Positions 54,193 to 63,931 of a stretch of 64,000 nt of DNA are shown one piece after another. A model generated the notes under the pieces. That model was not told where the DNA came from and did not search any database. It was given only the letters and a program-made list of their open reading frames with translations. A program made the position numbers and the translations under genes. This DNA comes from JAXLYX01 sp046351215 (GTDB taxonomy: Bacteria > Myxococcota_A > Polyangia > Polyangiales > Houyiibacteriaceae), in contig JAXLYX010000006.1 of assembly GCA_046351215.1 (NCBI GenBank), positions 434,001 to 498,000 of the forward strand. Direction: 5' to 3'. Each line of letters starts with the position of its first letter. Position 1 is the first letter of the stretch.

Positions 54193-54728
54193 CGGGCCGG
54201 CGTCTCCGGGGCGGGGCAGCCGAGCAGCGCGTGGAGCCCCCCCGGCACGAGGCGCTTCGCTTCCTCGGCCTCGGTCGTCGGCCAGACCTTCACCGAGACC
54301 AGGTAGCGATCGCAGGCGAGGACCTCGAGCTCGCTCTCGCCGCTCGCATGGCTCCACTGCACGAAGGCCGGCTCTCCCTGGACCACGGTGTTCACGAGGA
54401 GCTCGTCGGCTCCGCGCATCTCGAGCCCGAGCGCCGTGCGGAAGGCCTGCTTCAGCTGGCGTGCGTGCAGCGTGTCGACGACGCGCAGCCGGGCCTCGCG
54501 ACCCTCGAGCTCGTAGGTGCGCTCGAGGCCGGGGACCGCGTTGCCGTGGACCTCGGAGCGGGTCTGGGCGGCGGCGGTGACGGCATGGAAGGGACCGAGG
54601 GCGTCGGGGAGGCGGGGCCCCGGATCGCCGCTCGGCGTCCGTTCGGGCGCCGACGCCTTCCCGCAGCCCGCGGAGACGGGCGCGAGGGTCGTGCCGACCG
54701 CGAGGAGGACGAGGAGGCGGGAGCGCAT
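54189..54728 (-). CDS. Lipoprotein, function unknown
   Basis: 179 residues. Lipoprotein signal MRSRLLVLLAVGTTLAPVSA followed by GC (C22), then a Pro/Gly linker and a beta-sandwich-like domain rich in alternating hydrophobics (LRVVDTLHARQLKQAFRTAL). It is the first gene of a two-gene operon with the cysteine-cluster protein. Confidence 0.72.
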   Translation of the reverse strand: MRSRLLVLLAVGTTLAPVSAGCGKASAPERTPSGDPGPRLPDALGPFHAVTAAAQTRSEVHGNAVPGLERTYELEGREARLRVVDTLHARQLKQAFRTALGLEMRGADELLVNTVVQGEPAFVQWSHASGESELEVLACDRYLVSVKVWPTTEAEEAKRLVPGGLHALLGCPAPETPAR

Positions 54729-54789
54729 CGGGGGCGAGTATGCGCCCTCGGTGGGCGCGCTGCTATGCTCCGCGGCCCGAGAGCCAGCC

Positions 54790-56436
54790 ATGACGACCCG
54801 ATACCTCTGCGTGCACTGCGACGTCCGATTCGAGCATACGGGCGACGAGGAGGCGCGATGCCCGAAGTGCCTCCGCCGCAACGGGCTCGAGAAGCTGCCC
54901 GACGTCGCGCCGAAGCAGGGCCTGCCCGTCTGGGCGATCCCCACCTTCGTCGTCGTGATCGTCGCGGGCGTCGCCGGGGGCTACGTGGCCTGGTCGCGCT
55001 CGACGCCCGACGCGGTCGAGGGAGAGGCTCCGATGCGCCCCCTCACGACGAGCGAGCTCCGCGGCCATCTCCGCGAGGAGAACGCGGACGATCGGCGCTT
55101 CGGCTCCCTGTTCGCGGCCGATGACGCCGTCGAGCGGCTCGGCGCCGAGGGGGCGCGCGGCAAGAGCGCGCCGCTCGACAAGGCGCGGGGGATCGTCGCC
55201 CGTCTCCGCGCGATGGCGCAGGCCGGGAATTTCGTCCCCTCCGAGCTGCACATGCCCCACGACGCGCAGGTGCGCACCGCGTCGGAGACGGCGCGCGCGA
55301 TCGCGCGGCCCGGGGCGCGCGTGGAGGTCTACCCCTTCGAGATCGCGGTCCTCGCCGTCGCGGCCCTGCGTGCGGAGGGCGTCGACGCGATGCTCGCCGA
55401 GGCGTTCTCGTTCCCCGGCGAGGAGAGCCCGCCCGATCCGTCCGGACGCCTCGGCTACTACGTGGTCGCCGTCTATCCCGACTCCGTCGGGGAGGGCACG
55501 CCGACGCTCTTCGACCCCTACGGAGGGCGTGCGCGCATGCCCACGGGCGACGCCTTCCGCGTGCTCGCCGACACGCAGGCGGTGGCTGCCGCGCTCGACG
55601 CGCTGGCGCTCCACTCGCTCGTGACGGCGCACGATCCGTCGGCCGCGGTGCAGACGATCCAGTCGGCCCTCGAGCTCGATCCCCGCTCGCCCGCGGCCCG
55701 CAGCGTCCGCGGCGCCATCCTCGTGGCCTCCGGGGCCTTCGACGAAGGCGTGGCCGAGCTCGAGGCGGCCGCGCAGATCCGGCCGGACGCGCCGCGTCGA
55801 GCGAACCTCGCGGGCCTCTTCGTCGCGACCGGCGACGTCGACCGGGCCGAGCGCGAGATCGACGAGGCGCTCGACGCCTCGCCCGGCTTCGCGGCCGGAC
55901 ACGCGACGCGTGCGGCCGTCCGCATGGCGCGCGGCGACACGAACGGCGCCCGCATGGATCTCGAGACTGCCGAGCGCCTCGATCCCCGGCTCTTCACGCT
56001 GCCGCTGATCTGGGCCGAGTACTACCTGCGGACCGGCGACACGATGCAGGCGGCCGGCCGCGCCCGCGAGGCCGTGGCGCGGCGGCCCGGCGACGTGCAG
56101 ACCCATCTCTCGGCGGCGCGCGTGTATCGCGAGGCAGGCCTGGTGCCGGACATGCAAGCCGAGGCCCGCAAGGTGCTCGAGCTCGTGCCACCCGAGCAGC
56201 GCGAGGCGATGCGCGCCCAGCTCCTCGAGGTCCTCGGGCCCGACGCGTTCCTCGACGTGGCGACGGGGCAGGACGCGGCGGGCGAGACCCCTCCCGTGGA
56301 TCCGGACGCGCTGCCGGACGTGCCGGACCTGCACCTCGGAGGCTCGTCGCCGCTGATGGGCGGAGGACGGCGCGGGGGGCAGTATCACCTCGGCGGCGGG
56401 GGTGGAGGCAGCCAGGGCCTGCACCTCACGCCCTGA
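54790..56436 (+). CDS. Membrane-anchored TPR protein with zinc-ribbon N-terminus
   Basis: 548 residues. The N-terminus is a zinc ribbon (CVHC...CPKC, residues 7-27), followed by a transmembrane helix (about 47-68), a helical/transglutaminase-like region with FDPYGG near 238, and at least five TPR units (about 275-470). The tail is Gly-rich. Similar zinc-ribbon-TM-TPR proteins occur in myxobacteria; the role is likely scaffolding of an envelope complex. Confidence 0.75.
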   Translation: MTTRYLCVHCDVRFEHTGDEEARCPKCLRRNGLEKLPDVAPKQGLPVWAIPTFVVVIVAGVAGGYVAWSRSTPDAVEGEAPMRPLTTSELRGHLREENADDRRFGSLFAADDAVERLGAEGARGKSAPLDKARGIVARLRAMAQAGNFVPSELHMPHDAQVRTASETARAIARPGARVEVYPFEIAVLAVAALRAEGVDAMLAEAFSFPGEESPPDPSGRLGYYVVAVYPDSVGEGTPTLFDPYGGRARMPTGDAFRVLADTQAVAAALDALALHSLVTAHDPSAAVQTIQSALELDPRSPAARSVRGAILVASGAFDEGVAELEAAAQIRPDAPRRANLAGLFVATGDVDRAEREIDEALDASPGFAAGHATRAAVRMARGDTNGARMDLETAERLDPRLFTLPLIWAEYYLRTGDTMQAAGRAREAVARRPGDVQTHLSAARVYREAGLVPDMQAEARKVLELVPPEQREAMRAQLLEVLGPDAFLDVATGQDAAGETPPVDPDALPDVPDLHLGGSSPLMGGGRRGGQYHLGGGGGGSQGLHLTP

Positions 56437-56443
56437 GGCGCGA

Positions 56444-57523
56444 TCAACGGCAGAGCGCGTCGCGGCCGAGGCTCGTGTCCGGCGTCACGACGAGCGGGAG
56501 CGCGACGTCGACCGAGCCCGGCGGCGTCGGCCGATCGAAGCGGAGGGCGCGCGCCGCGTCGAGCACGCAGGCGCGGAAGGTGGGCTCGCCGATCGCGTCC
56601 TGACGCGCGCAGGCGGCCTCGACCGTGCCGTTCGGCCCGATGCGCAGGAGGAGGCCGAGCCGTCCGCCTCGCGCGACGCGGCCCGACGAGGACGCGGCCA
56701 CGCAGCCCGGCACGGCGGCGCGGAGGCTCTCGAGCCCTCGGCGGATCGCGTCGACCGGCAGGCTCCCCTCGGTCGCGTCCGGCGCGAGGTCGGGCAGGGC
56801 CTCGCAGAGACCCCCGGTCGGATCCCCCGGAGGCGGAGGCTCGTCGGGGAGGCGCGTCGACTCGGGCAACACGCTCGCGAGGGCCGTGCTCCGGCCTCGT
56901 GCGCCCAGGACGTCGAGCACGCCGCGCAGCGTGGCGATCGAGACGGTGGCGTCGGCCGTGACGAGGACGGGGGAGTCGGCCGTGCCGAGCGCGGCGAGGC
57001 TCGGACCGAGCTCGGCGAGCGGGAAGGGGCCTCGTCGGGCCGCGGAGAGCTCCGCGGACGTCGAGCGCAGGTAGAGGCCTCGCCGGCCCACGAGCACGGC
57101 GACGAGCGGCTCGTCGACGACGGGCTCGACGGGGGTGAAGGCGGCGAGCGCGAGGGAGCCCGTGCCCGTGCGGCCCCAGCGCGTGAGGGCGACGAAGGTG
57201 CCCGCACCGCCTTCGAGGCGCGCGTCGAGCGAGGTCGGAGCGTCGGCGATCGGCCTCACCGCCGGCACGACCTCCGCGACGAGCTCGAGCCCGGCGCCCG
57301 CGATCCGTCCCACGCAGCGCGTGTCCGGAGCGGCGGGCTCGCCCTCGAGCGCGCGCGCACGGACGACGAGGTCCTGGTAGGTGGCATCGCCCGCGAGCAT
57401 GCGGGGATCGCTCGCCGTGGCCACGGTCTGCGCGGCCGTCGAGGCCCCGCGTGGCGAGGCGCCCGCGCAGCCGGCCAGCGCGGCGAGGAGCGCGGCCTCG
57501 GCGACGTTCCGGAAGCACTTCAT
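56444..57523 (-). CDS. Lipoprotein with AgmX/ExbD-like regions
   Basis: 359 residues. Signal peptide with lipobox ALAGC (C19), an ExbD-like periplasmic stretch (TADATVSIATLRGVLDVLGA near 190-210) and a C-terminal TonB/AgmX-like domain (GLLLRIGPNGTVEAACARQ, ACVLDAARALRFDRP). The combination is common in myxobacterial adventurous-motility or TonB-like systems, but no energiser genes are adjacent. Confidence in the function is low. Confidence 0.65.
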   Translation of the reverse strand: MKCFRNVAEAALLAALAGCAGASPRGASTAAQTVATASDPRMLAGDATYQDLVVRARALEGEPAAPDTRCVGRIAGAGLELVAEVVPAVRPIADAPTSLDARLEGGAGTFVALTRWGRTGTGSLALAAFTPVEPVVDEPLVAVLVGRRGLYLRSTSAELSAARRGPFPLAELGPSLAALGTADSPVLVTADATVSIATLRGVLDVLGARGRSTALASVLPESTRLPDEPPPPGDPTGGLCEALPDLAPDATEGSLPVDAIRRGLESLRAAVPGCVAASSSGRVARGGRLGLLLRIGPNGTVEAACARQDAIGEPTFRACVLDAARALRFDRPTPPGSVDVALPLVVTPDTSLGRDALCR

Positions 57524-57549
57524 GAAGTGCCTATATCACGCGCGGGTGG

Positions 57550-58359
57550 ATGGTCGGGAACTTGCGGTCCGGGCCCGCGCCGGCCTACACGGCCCCGGTG
57601 CGAAGCTCGGCTTGGCTCGGCATCCTGCTCTCGGTGGCCTCGGTCGCCGGCGTGGCCTATGCGCGGCCGACGACGGTGGTGCCCACGGTGCGCCATTCGA
57701 GCCGCTCGATCGGGCTGCCGTTCGAGGGACGCCTCGCCGGAGGGGTCGCGCTCCGCGAGACGGTCGCTCTCCGCTTCACGCCGGAGTACGCGCGCGGAGG
57801 GAACTTCTTCGGCACGTGGGAGCTCGTCCAGATGCTCCACCGGGCCGCGTTCGGCGTCGCGCGGCGCTTCCCGGGCTCGAAGCTCTCGGTCGGCGAGATC
57901 TCGAAGGTCGGCGGAGGCCCGCTGCCCGGGCACAACAGCCACCAGAACGGCCGCGACGTCGATCTCGCCTTCTACATGCTCGACGGCCGCGGGCGGCCCT
58001 TCGAGCCCTGGGCCTTCGCGGAATTCGACGAGCTCGGTCGCGGCCTCGGCCCGAACGAGGGGCTCCGCTTCGACGACGCGCGCAATTGGGAGCTCGTCGC
58101 GAAGCTCGTCAGCGACGCGGACGCCCGCGTGCAGTTCGTCTTCGTCGGGCAGGGGCTCCGACGTCGCCTCCTCGCCGAGGCCGCGCGACGCAACGCCTCG
58201 CCTTCGCTGATCGCCCGCGCCCAGCGGGTGCTCGTGCAGCCGGCGCAGGGGCATCCGCACAGGAACCACTTCCACGTTCGGATCTACTGCGGCAACGGGA
58301 GCCCGCGCTGCGAGGATCGCGCGCCCTTCCACCCCTGGTACCGCGGTCCCCGGCGCTGA
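57550..58359 (+). CDS. mepA: Penicillin-insensitive murein endopeptidase (MepA-like)
   Basis: Zinc peptidase that cuts peptidoglycan cross-links. The 269 residues contain GHNSHQNGRDVDLAF (H128, H131, D136, D138) and NHFHVRI (H240, H242). A hydrophobic segment near 20-38 acts as signal/anchor. The ATG at 57550 is only 27 bp from the divergent lipoprotein start at 57523, so their promoters overlap. Confidence 0.88.
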   Translation: MVGNLRSGPAPAYTAPVRSSAWLGILLSVASVAGVAYARPTTVVPTVRHSSRSIGLPFEGRLAGGVALRETVALRFTPEYARGGNFFGTWELVQMLHRAAFGVARRFPGSKLSVGEISKVGGGPLPGHNSHQNGRDVDLAFYMLDGRGRPFEPWAFAEFDELGRGLGPNEGLRFDDARNWELVAKLVSDADARVQFVFVGQGLRRRLLAEAARRNASPSLIARAQRVLVQPAQGHPHRNHFHVRIYCGNGSPRCEDRAPFHPWYRGPRR

Positions 58360-58377
58360 GCCGCGGGCGCGAGCGGC

Positions 58378-59073
58378 TCAGCGGCGCTTCGCTCCGGACG
58401 CGGCCTTCGGCGCCGGCTTCGCGGCCTTCGCCTTCGCGGCTTGCGGCTTCGCGGCGACCGGCTTCTCCGGGACGGGGGCCGGTGCGAGCTCGATCGCGCA
58501 GGCGCGCAGGATGCGGCGCCAGACCGCGTCGCGGCCTTCGTGGGTCTCCGAGCTGTAGCCGAGCACCGGCACGCCGGCTTCCTTCTCGAGCTTGAAGAGG
58601 GTCGTCTTGCGCTGGCTCGGCGCGAGCTTGTCGAGCTTCGTCGCGACGACGAGGGCGTTGCGTCCGAGGTGCCCGAGGAACTCGAGGAGCTGCCGATCGT
58701 CGTCCTCGAGGCCGCGGCGGACGTCGACGATCACGATCACGAGGTGCAGGCCGGGACGCTCGCGGAGGAAGCCCTCGATCAGCGGTCCCCAGCTCTTCCG
58801 CTCTTCCTTGCTCCGCTGGGCGAAGCCGTAGCCGGGGAGGTCGACGAAGTCGACGAGCGCGCCGCGCAGGCCGAGGCGGAAGAGGTTGATGCCGCGCGTG
58901 CAGCCGGGCGTCGAGCTCGTGCGCACGAGCTTGCGCCGCTGGGCGAGGCTGTTGATGAGGCTCGACTTCCCGACGTTCGAGCGGCCGGCGAACGCGACCT
59001 CCGCGTACGCGGGGGGCGGGAGCTGGCTCACGTCCGTGGCGGAGATCAGGAAGTTGGCGTCGAGGACGTCCAT
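58378..59073 (-). CDS. engB: Ribosome-biogenesis GTPase EngB (YihA/YsxC)
   Basis: GTPase required for large-subunit assembly. The 231 residues have G1 GRSNVGKSS (30-38), G2 STPGCTRG, G3 DLPGYG, G4 TKLDK and G5 SSETHEG. The C-terminal 35 residues are a Lys/Ala/Pro-rich extension, not part of the core. It is not linked to other ribosome genes here. Confidence 0.95.
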   Translation of the reverse strand: MDVLDANFLISATDVSQLPPPAYAEVAFAGRSNVGKSSLINSLAQRRKLVRTSSTPGCTRGINLFRLGLRGALVDFVDLPGYGFAQRSKEERKSWGPLIEGFLRERPGLHLVIVIVDVRRGLEDDDRQLLEFLGHLGRNALVVATKLDKLAPSQRKTTLFKLEKEAGVPVLGYSSETHEGRDAVWRRILRACAIELAPAPVPEKPVAAKPQAAKAKAAKPAPKAASGAKRR

Positions 59074-59132
59074 GGGGCCGGAGGATGGACCGAGGCCGGG
59101 CCGGCGTCACGCCGACCGCTCCGTTCCGGCCT

Positions 59133-59927
59133 TCAGCCGAGCCTTCGCTCGAATTCCTGCCGCACGCGCTCGGGCAGGTCCGACATCTTCGCGCAGAGGA
59201 ACTCGAGGTAGCCCGTGTCGACGTCGTCGAGCGGCTCGCCGCAGTATTTCCCGGCGCCGAGGCGGAGCGCGCCGTCCTCGCGATCGCGGTAGAGCCAGTA
59301 GGAGAAGTCCTCGAATTCCCGCTCGAGGAGGGGGACGAGCCGCTCCTGCTCCTCGAGCATCGCCTCGGGCTCCTCGGGGACGAGGCCCTCGGCGACGAGC
59401 GCGAAGAGGAGCTCGCCCGTCGCCTGCGCGTCCGCCCAGGCGCGATGCGCGTTCGCCAGCTTGACGCCGAAGCGCTCGCAGACGTCGCCGAGCTTGCGCG
59501 AGCGGAGGTGTCGGAGGTGCCAGCGGACGGTGATCATCGGATCGACCACGTGCGAGGCGTCGATGCGCGCCGGATGCCCCGCGCGCGCGAACTCGGCGTT
59601 CAGCAGCGGCACGTCGTAGGCGATGGCGTTGTACCCGACGAGGAGCGGCGGCTCGCCGGAGAGCGCGCGCCCGTCGAGGTGCATCGCGAAGCGATCGGCG
59701 ATGTCGCGGAAGGCCGGCTTGCCGCGCACCTCCGCGTCGCCGATGCCGTGGACCTCCGTCGCCTCCTTCGGGATCGGGCGCTCGGGGTTCACCAGCATCT
59801 GGCGCTTGTCCTCGAATTTCCCGTCGACGAAGTAGACCGCCGCGAGCTCGACCACGCGATCGGTCGCCACGTCCACCCCGGTGCTCTCGGTGTCGAACAC
59901 GAGGAGTCGCCGCTTCCAGCCGTCCAT
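59133..59927 (-). CDS. DEDDh 3'-5' exonuclease
   Basis: DnaQ-like exonuclease, 264 residues: FDTESTG (first D/E), NAIAYDVPLL (second D), and HRAWADAQAT (H and D). The C-terminal 75 residues contain a short helical domain. It may act as proofreader or RNase T/exonuclease; the C-terminal module is unlike DnaQ epsilon, which has a polymerase-binding tail. No polymerase partner is adjacent. Confidence 0.85.
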   Translation of the reverse strand: MDGWKRRLLVFDTESTGVDVATDRVVELAAVYFVDGKFEDKRQMLVNPERPIPKEATEVHGIGDAEVRGKPAFRDIADRFAMHLDGRALSGEPPLLVGYNAIAYDVPLLNAEFARAGHPARIDASHVVDPMITVRWHLRHLRSRKLGDVCERFGVKLANAHRAWADAQATGELLFALVAEGLVPEEPEAMLEEQERLVPLLEREFEDFSYWLYRDREDGALRLGAGKYCGEPLDDVDTGYLEFLCAKMSDLPERVRQEFERRLG

Positions 59928-59977
59928 GCCTCGGGTTGTATCGCGATCCCGCGGCCCGCGCAGCGCCCACGCGCCGT

Positions 59978-61567
59978 CTAGCGGCGTCCGAGCCGCCGCT
60001 TCAGGGCCGCGAGCAGGATCTCGAGCTCGGGCATCCGCAGCGCCTTGCCGGCCGCGACGAAGGCGAGGATGCCACCGAGGCCGGCCGCGGCGAGGACGCC
60101 GACGTTGCGGAGCGAGTTGCCTCCTTCGTGCCAGCGCCCGACGCTAGCGACCGCGCTCATCACCACGCCCATGACGACGCTCGCGAGGAAGACGCGGAAC
60201 GCGCCCTTGGCCACGTCGGAGAAGCCGAGCCGTCCGGCCTTCTTGCGGAGGAGCACGAGCAGCGCCGTGAGCTGGGCGATCGAGGCCAGGCTGATCGCCG
60301 CGGCGATTCCCGCGTGGCTCATCGGTCCGAGGAGCGCGAAGGCCGAGCCGCCGAAGACGAGGAGGTTCACGGCGCTCGCGACGACCGGCGTCCGCGTGTC
60401 GTTCATCCCGTAGAACATCGGGACCACGGTGCGCACGCTCGCGACCGCCCAGATGCCCGCCGACTGGTAGAAGAGCGAGCGGCCGGTCTGGGCGATCGCA
60501 TGGGCGTCGAAGAGACCGCGCCCGAAGAGGACGGCGACGCAGGGCTCCGCGAGCGCCATCAGCGCGATCGACGACGGGATCGCCACGAGCAGCGTGAGCT
60601 TCAGGCTGTCGCGGAAGATCCGCTTCGCGTCCTCCGTCTCGCCGCGCGCGATCGTCTCGGAGATCGAGGGGAGGGCGGCCGAGGCGACGGCGAGCGCGAA
60701 CATCCCCTGCGGGATCTCGACCAGGCGCTGGCCGTAGTAGAGGTAGCTCATCGCGCCGTGCGGCAGGAACGAGGTGAACTGGCGCGAGAGCGCGACGTTC
60801 AGCTGGTAGACGCCGAGACCGAGCAGGAGCGGCACGAGCAGGCCGAAGGCCTTGCGGACGTAGACGTCCCCGAGATCCCAGGTGGGGCGCAAGAGGAGGC
60901 CCTCGGCCCGCATCGCGGGGAGCTGCACCGCGACCTGCAGGACTCCGCCGACCATCGCCGCGAGCGCGAGCGCGGCCGAGAGCGGGAGCCCGAGCTTCGC
61001 TGCGAGCGGGGCGAAGACCCAGGGCGAGGCGATCATCGCCACGTTCAGCAGGGTGGGCGCGAAGGCCGGGGCCGCGAAATGCTTCCGCGCGTTCAGCGCG
61101 CCGGTCATGAGCGCGGCGACGCCCATGAAGAAGATGTAGGGGAAGACGATGCGCGTGAGCAGCACCGTCTCCTCGAAGAGGCCGGGCGTGCGGTGGAAGC
61201 CGGAGGCGTAGGCGAGGACGATCGGCGGGGCGAAGGCGACGCCGAGGGCCGAGACGGCTGCCAGGATGGCCAACATCGCGCCCGTGAGCTTCGCGTAGAA
61301 GGTCTTCGCGCGATCGAGACCCTCGCGCTCGACGACCTCGGTGAAGACCGGGATGAAGGCGCCGCCCACGGCGCCCTCGCCGAGGATCACGCGGAGCGCG
61401 TTCGGGATCGTGAACGCCATCCAGAACACGTCGGTCGCGCCGAGCGTGAACGTCGCCGCGATCACGGCGTCGCGCACGGCCCCGAGGACCCGCGAGGCCA
61501 GCGTGCCCGAGGCCACGAGGCCGGCGCGCTTCAGCAGGGTGCGTGTGTCGCCGCGATCCTTCGCCAT
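59978..61567 (-). CDS. murJ: Lipid II flippase MurJ
   Basis: Flips the peptidoglycan precursor lipid II across the inner membrane. The 529 residues hold 14 transmembrane helices of the MOP superfamily, with the early signature VLGAVRDAVIAATFTLG and FMAFTIPNALRVILGEGAVG. The start at 61567 is 4 bp after the Hsp33 gene ends, so the two are one transcript. Confidence 0.92.
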   Translation of the reverse strand: MAKDRGDTRTLLKRAGLVASGTLASRVLGAVRDAVIAATFTLGATDVFWMAFTIPNALRVILGEGAVGGAFIPVFTEVVEREGLDRAKTFYAKLTGAMLAILAAVSALGVAFAPPIVLAYASGFHRTPGLFEETVLLTRIVFPYIFFMGVAALMTGALNARKHFAAPAFAPTLLNVAMIASPWVFAPLAAKLGLPLSAALALAAMVGGVLQVAVQLPAMRAEGLLLRPTWDLGDVYVRKAFGLLVPLLLGLGVYQLNVALSRQFTSFLPHGAMSYLYYGQRLVEIPQGMFALAVASAALPSISETIARGETEDAKRIFRDSLKLTLLVAIPSSIALMALAEPCVAVLFGRGLFDAHAIAQTGRSLFYQSAGIWAVASVRTVVPMFYGMNDTRTPVVASAVNLLVFGGSAFALLGPMSHAGIAAAISLASIAQLTALLVLLRKKAGRLGFSDVAKGAFRVFLASVVMGVVMSAVASVGRWHEGGNSLRNVGVLAAAGLGGILAFVAAGKALRMPELEILLAALKRRLGRR

Positions 61568-61571
61568 CGGC

Positions 61572-62447
61572 TCAGCTCGAGGCGAGCAGGCCGCGCAGGA
61601 GCTCGGGCTCGATGATGTAGAGGCTTCCGCAGTAGTCGCAGCGGGTCTCGAGGGGCTCGCCGTCCTCGACCAGCTCCTCGATGTCCGCGCGACGAAGCGT
61701 CGCGAAGCCGGCCATCACGCGCTCGCGGCTGCAGTTGCAGCCGAAACGGAGCGGGGAATCGCCGAGCCGCGTGTGCTCCATGCCGTAGAAGACCTCCTCG
61801 ACGAGGTGGTCGGGCGAGGCGTCGGTGTCGACGAGGCGGGGACCGAGGTCGAGGAAGTCCTCGAGCCGGAGCGTCATCACGGCGAGCGGGCCCGCGAGGT
61901 CCTTGGCCTCGGGCAGGATCTGCACGAGGAACCCCCCGGCGGCGACCACGCGCGGCGCGTCGCCCGAGTCGTCGAGCACCGTCGCGACCGAGACGAGCGT
62001 CGTGATCTGCTCGCTGCGATCGAAGTAGGCCATGAAGGCGCTCGCGAGCTTCCCGTCCTCCGGGATGGCGACGGTGCCCGTGTGGTTCTGGCCGGTCGGC
62101 AGGCTCCGCGTGAGCTGGAGGAGGGCGCCCTCGCCCGCGAGGTCGACCGTGCGGGTCGAGCGGCCCTTCTTGAGGAGGCCGCGGGCCCAGCCGTCCGGAT
62201 GGCTGTCGCCGACCAGCTGCCCGGTGTCCCCGGCGCCCCGGAGCAGGCCTTGCACCCGCAGGGTCGGGGCCATGGTCTCCCGGTAGAGGATCGCCCCGGT
62301 GACGAGCTCGCCCAGGATCCGGGCGTCCTCCCCTCGGGCCTCCTGGGCTCGGACCACCCCGGCGACGGTGTCGGTGGTCCGGGCGGCGACGATCCGGAAG
62401 GCCCCGTCGTTGGTCATGGCTCGGACGACGTGGTCGGCGGCTGGCAT
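61572..62447 (-). CDS. hslO: Redox-regulated chaperone Hsp33
   Basis: Holdase activated by oxidation. The 291 residues have the C-terminal zinc-binding CxC (C237-N-C239) and CxxC (C270, C273) of the redox switch, and an N-terminal substrate-binding domain beginning HVVRAMTNDGAFRIVA. ATG at 62447 was chosen because the longer frame upstream is Pro-rich. Confidence 0.93.
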   Translation of the reverse strand: MPAADHVVRAMTNDGAFRIVAARTTDTVAGVVRAQEARGEDARILGELVTGAILYRETMAPTLRVQGLLRGAGDTGQLVGDSHPDGWARGLLKKGRSTRTVDLAGEGALLQLTRSLPTGQNHTGTVAIPEDGKLASAFMAYFDRSEQITTLVSVATVLDDSGDAPRVVAAGGFLVQILPEAKDLAGPLAVMTLRLEDFLDLGPRLVDTDASPDHLVEEVFYGMEHTRLGDSPLRFGCNCSRERVMAGFATLRRADIEELVEDGEPLETRCDYCGSLYIIEPELLRGLLASS

Positions 62448-62568
62448 GGGCGGGCGATACCACGGACCGGGGGGGGAGGGCGAATCCCGGGCAGGCGGGA
62501 GGGGGGGCGCGCTTGACACGGCCTCCCGGCCCCGCTAAACCCCGCATCCTCTTTCGGAGTAGAGCGAC

Positions 62569-62829
62569 GTGGCCAATCACGAGTCCAGCAAGAAGCGCAT
62601 CCGCCAGACCGAGAAGCGTACGGCGCGCAACAAGCACATCCGTTCGACCGTTCGTTCGAGCGTGAAGGCCGTTCGCACCGCGATCGAGGCGAAGGACGGA
62701 ACGACGGCCCGCACGGCCCTCGCGACGGCCGTCCGCCGTATCGACAGCGCGGTCTCGAAGGGCGTGTACCCGCGCGCGACCGGCTCGCGGTACATCTCGC
62801 GCCTGTCCGCTCAGGTCGCGGCTCTCTGA
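62569..62829 (+). CDS. rpsT: 30S ribosomal protein S20
   Basis: Binds 16S rRNA early in small-subunit assembly. 86 residues, all Arg/Lys-rich helices, starting VANHESSKKRIRQTEKRTAR (GTG start at 62569, translated as Met) with GGAG 9 bases upstream. The family-like length and a strong terminator follow. Non-ATG starts are common for rpsT and may cap its expression. Confidence 0.96.
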   Translation: MANHESSKKRIRQTEKRTARNKHIRSTVRSSVKAVRTAIEAKDGTTARTALATAVRRIDSAVSKGVYPRATGSRYISRLSAQVAAL

Positions 62830-62832
62830 AGC

Positions 62833-62885
62833 CCCGGCGACCGAGTCGCACCCGGCACGCTCCGCGTCGCCGGGTTTTCGCTTTT
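62833..62885 (+). terminator. Intrinsic terminator of rpsT
   Basis: CCCGGCGAC (62833-62841) and GTCGCCGGG (62866-62874) form a stem, followed by TTTTCGCTTTT. Confidence 0.85.
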
Positions 62886-62925
62886 CCGTCGGCGCGGAGC
62901 CGCGCGGCAGGAGGCGCTCCCTCGC

Positions 62926-63924
62926 TCAGCCGGCGCGGCAGAGGTCGAGCACCGCTTCCGTGATCAGCACGTCCGGCGGGACCTTGCTCCCCTTGAGGAG
63001 CCGATCGGTCCGGGAGAGGGTGGCGAAGGTCCGGCCCAGCTGAGGCAGGCTGAAGCGCCTGGCCGCCTCCGTGAGCTCGCCGGCCTTGAAAGGTGGGGCT
63101 CCCGCCGCGGCGGCCGCCTCGGCGCCCTTGAGGCCGTTGGCGAGCGCCTCGCGCATCTTCGCGACCATGCGGATCTGGCGGGCGAGCATCGAGAGGATGC
63201 GCAGGGGGGGCTCCTGGTCGGCGAGGAGCGAGGCGAGGGCTGGGACGGCCCGCCGGGCGTCGCGCGCGCTGACGGCGTCGACGAGGGCCCAGATCGTCTC
63301 CGTGCGGATGCGCGTCACGCAGGCTTCGATCGCGGGGACGTCGATCGGGTTGCCGGCGCCGACGAAGAGCGAGAGCCGCTCGAGGGCGTCGTCGAGGGCC
63401 GAGAGATCGTCGCCGATCGCGTCGAGGAGGGCCTGGGTCGCGTCCGGGGCGAGGAGATGGCCGCGGGAGCGCGCCTCCTGCTGCGCGAACCCCGCGAGCG
63501 CCGCGCCCTTGAGCGTGGCCACGTCGACGAGCACGCCCGCCTTCTTCGCGGCCTTCGGGAGCTTGCCCCGGCCGTCGAGCTTCGCCGCCGTCATCACGAG
63601 GCAGGTCGAGGGCGAGGGCTTCTCGACGTAGCCGACGAGGCCGTCCTGCTCGGACGCCGTCATCTGATCGACGCCGCGCACGAGGACGAAGCGCGTGCTC
63701 GCCATCATCGGCAGGGTGTTCGCGGCCGAGACGATCGCCTCCGCCTTCGTGCCCTGGCCGTGGAAGAGATCCTCGTTGAAGCCGGCGATGCCGTCCGCGA
63801 TCGCGGCCTTCCGCAGGTACGAGACCGCTCGATCGAGCAGGAAGGTCTCTTCCCCGACCAGGAGGTGCACCGGGCCGAATTCTCCCTTCCGGGCGCCCGC
63901 GATGAGCTTCTGGATGTCCGTCAC
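62926..63924 (-). CDS. holA: DNA polymerase III delta subunit
   Basis: Clamp-loader subunit that opens the beta clamp. 332 residues: HLLVGEETFLLDRAVSYLRK, RFVLVRGVDQM, the helical DNA_pol3_delta domain and a C-terminal SLPQLGRTFATLSRTDRLLKG typical of HolA. GTG at 63924 begins it. It follows the gene at the right edge by 7 bp, as lptE-holA do elsewhere. Confidence 0.92.
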   Translation of the reverse strand: MTDIQKLIAGARKGEFGPVHLLVGEETFLLDRAVSYLRKAAIADGIAGFNEDLFHGQGTKAEAIVSAANTLPMMASTRFVLVRGVDQMTASEQDGLVGYVEKPSPSTCLVMTAAKLDGRGKLPKAAKKAGVLVDVATLKGAALAGFAQQEARSRGHLLAPDATQALLDAIGDDLSALDDALERLSLFVGAGNPIDVPAIEACVTRIRTETIWALVDAVSARDARRAVPALASLLADQEPPLRILSMLARQIRMVAKMREALANGLKGAEAAAAAGAPPFKAGELTEAARRFSLPQLGRTFATLSRTDRLLKGSKVPPDVLITEAVLDLCRAG

Positions 63925-63931
63925 GGGCTGC